From UMGS1994 sp944386155 (GTDB lineage Bacteria; Bacillota; Clostridia; TANB77; CAG-508), in assembly GCA_963931085.1 (NCBI GenBank), contig OZ006973.1, positions 1,741,286-1,805,285 of the forward strand: a stretch of 64,000 nucleotides of DNA, read 5' to 3'. The position numbers were made by a program, and so were the translations under genes. The notes under the pieces are model-generated. The model made no database searches. It was given only the letters and a program-made list of their open reading frames with translations, and was not told the DNA's origin. This document shows, piece after piece, positions 63,588 through 64,000 of this stretch. Numbering within the stretch: position 1 is the stretch's first letter; every line of letters starts with the position of its first letter.

Positions 63588-64000
63588 ATGGCAGAGCTAT
63601 TACATGTTGGTTTAGATGTCGGATCTACAACAGTAAAAATTATAGTAATGAATGAAGATTTAGAAACGATATATAGAAGTTATACTAGACATTTCTCTGA
63701 TACTAAAAACACAATATGCACAGTTCTTGAAAAATTATCAGAAGATTATCCTGACGCTACTTTTACAATGGCTTTAACAGGATCTGGTGCAATGTCTGCC
63801 GCTAAATTTTTAAATGTTCCATTTATACAAGAAGTTATATCTTGTAAACGCGCTGTTGAAAAATATTTACCTGAAACAGACGTTGTAATTGAACTAGGTG
63901 GAGAAGATGCTAAAATTATATATTTTGATAAATTTATTGAACAAAGAATGAATGGTACTTGTGCAGGTGGTACAGGAGCTTTCTTAGATCAAATGGCTTC
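63588..64000 (+). CDS. 2-hydroxyacyl-CoA dehydratase activator-type ATPase, N-terminal part
   Basis: About 137 codons are visible. GLDVGSTTVKIIVM (phosphate loop of the ASKHA fold), ALTGSGAMSAAKF and the Cys loop RMNGTCAGGTGAF are those of BcrA/BadF/BadG/HgdC activators. That Cys ligates a [4Fe-4S] cluster in the family dimer. The activator drives electrons into 2-hydroxyglutaryl/lactoyl/phenyllactyl-CoA dehydratases or related reductases. The longer two-activator (DUF2229-fused) form is equally possible, because the rest lies outside the window. ATG 63588 follows AAAGGAGTTTACAT. Confidence 0.93.
   Translation, partial: MAELLHVGLDVGSTTVKIIVMNEDLETIYRSYTRHFSDTKNTICTVLEKLSEDYPDATFTMALTGSGAMSAAKFLNVPFIQEVISCKRAVEKYLPETDVVIELGGEDAKIIYFDKFIEQRMNGTCAGGTGAFLDQMA

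Noticed and set aside
1..64000. tRNA or rRNA genes and mobile elements.
   Set aside because: No cloverleaf, conserved rRNA segment, transposase or inverted-repeat-bounded insertion was seen on reading both strands; a tRNAscan-SE and ISfinder run would settle it.

Overview
The window is a low-G+C (roughly 28-30 %) chromosomal segment of an endospore-forming Firmicute of the class Clostridia. The evidence is the AT-rich DNA with strong AGGAGG ribosome binding sites and frequent TTG/GTG starts, and the many sporulation genes (spoIIE, spoIIR, spmA/spmB, cwlD, two CotF-type coat proteins, a GerMN protein). The mreBCD-pbp-minC order, a THF riboswitch and a 2-hydroxyacyl-CoA dehydratase activase type gene fit as well. 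No rRNA, tRNA, CRISPR array, insertion sequence or prophage was seen.

Layout. 1-2318 is the N-terminal part of a large secreted surface protein that runs off the left edge. 2653-3579 is a three-gene cluster of small unknown proteins. 3647-9888 (minus) is the cell-shape operon: DUF4321, radC, mreB, mreC, mreD, PBP2 and minC. 10098-15231 holds a G+C-richer orphan gene, an AAA_14/DUF4143 ATPase with a direct-repeat promoter array, an M23 peptidase, two CotF proteins and an L,D-transpeptidase. 15396-19117 has pcrA, a small gene remnant, a frameshifted ZIP metal transporter and a small hypothetical. 19587-27716 is a single giant surface protein of about 2,700 residues with 11 MucBP-type repeats. 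28055-33635 has prfA, a solitary HipA-like kinase, a second AAA_14/DUF4143 ATPase behind a 37-bp palindrome, a methyltransferase, tatD and a second G+C-richer orphan gene. 33795-41786 has smc, an HD-GYP protein, an AIM24 protein, cwlD and ecfT-ecfA. 41944-43847 is folC-folT under a THF riboswitch. 44010-47650 has a pilin-like protein, acpS, an unknown membrane protein and a WG-repeat protein. 47952-64000 has an acyl-ACP thioesterase, spoIIE, a fused UDP-sugar pyrophosphorylase/phosphohexomutase, spoIIR, murA, a WalJ-type hydrolase, spmAB, an AbrB-type regulator, a slipin, rsmI, a trmN6-like methyltransferase, a GerMN protein and the start of an activase.

The genes work together in several groups: envelope growth and shape (mre operon, murA, M23, L,D-transpeptidase, UDP-sugar fusion), sporulation and spore cortex/coat, folate uptake and retention (riboswitch, FolT, FolC, EcfA/EcfT), and chromosome upkeep (smc, pcrA, radC). 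The most unusual items are the UDP-sugar pyrophosphorylase-phosphomutase fusion, radC with no ATG/GTG/TTG start (probable ATT), the frameshifted ZIP gene, the two DUF4143 ATPases with different repeat structures at their promoters, the two compositionally foreign orphan genes, and the riboswitch with a hairpin that buries the folT ribosome binding site.
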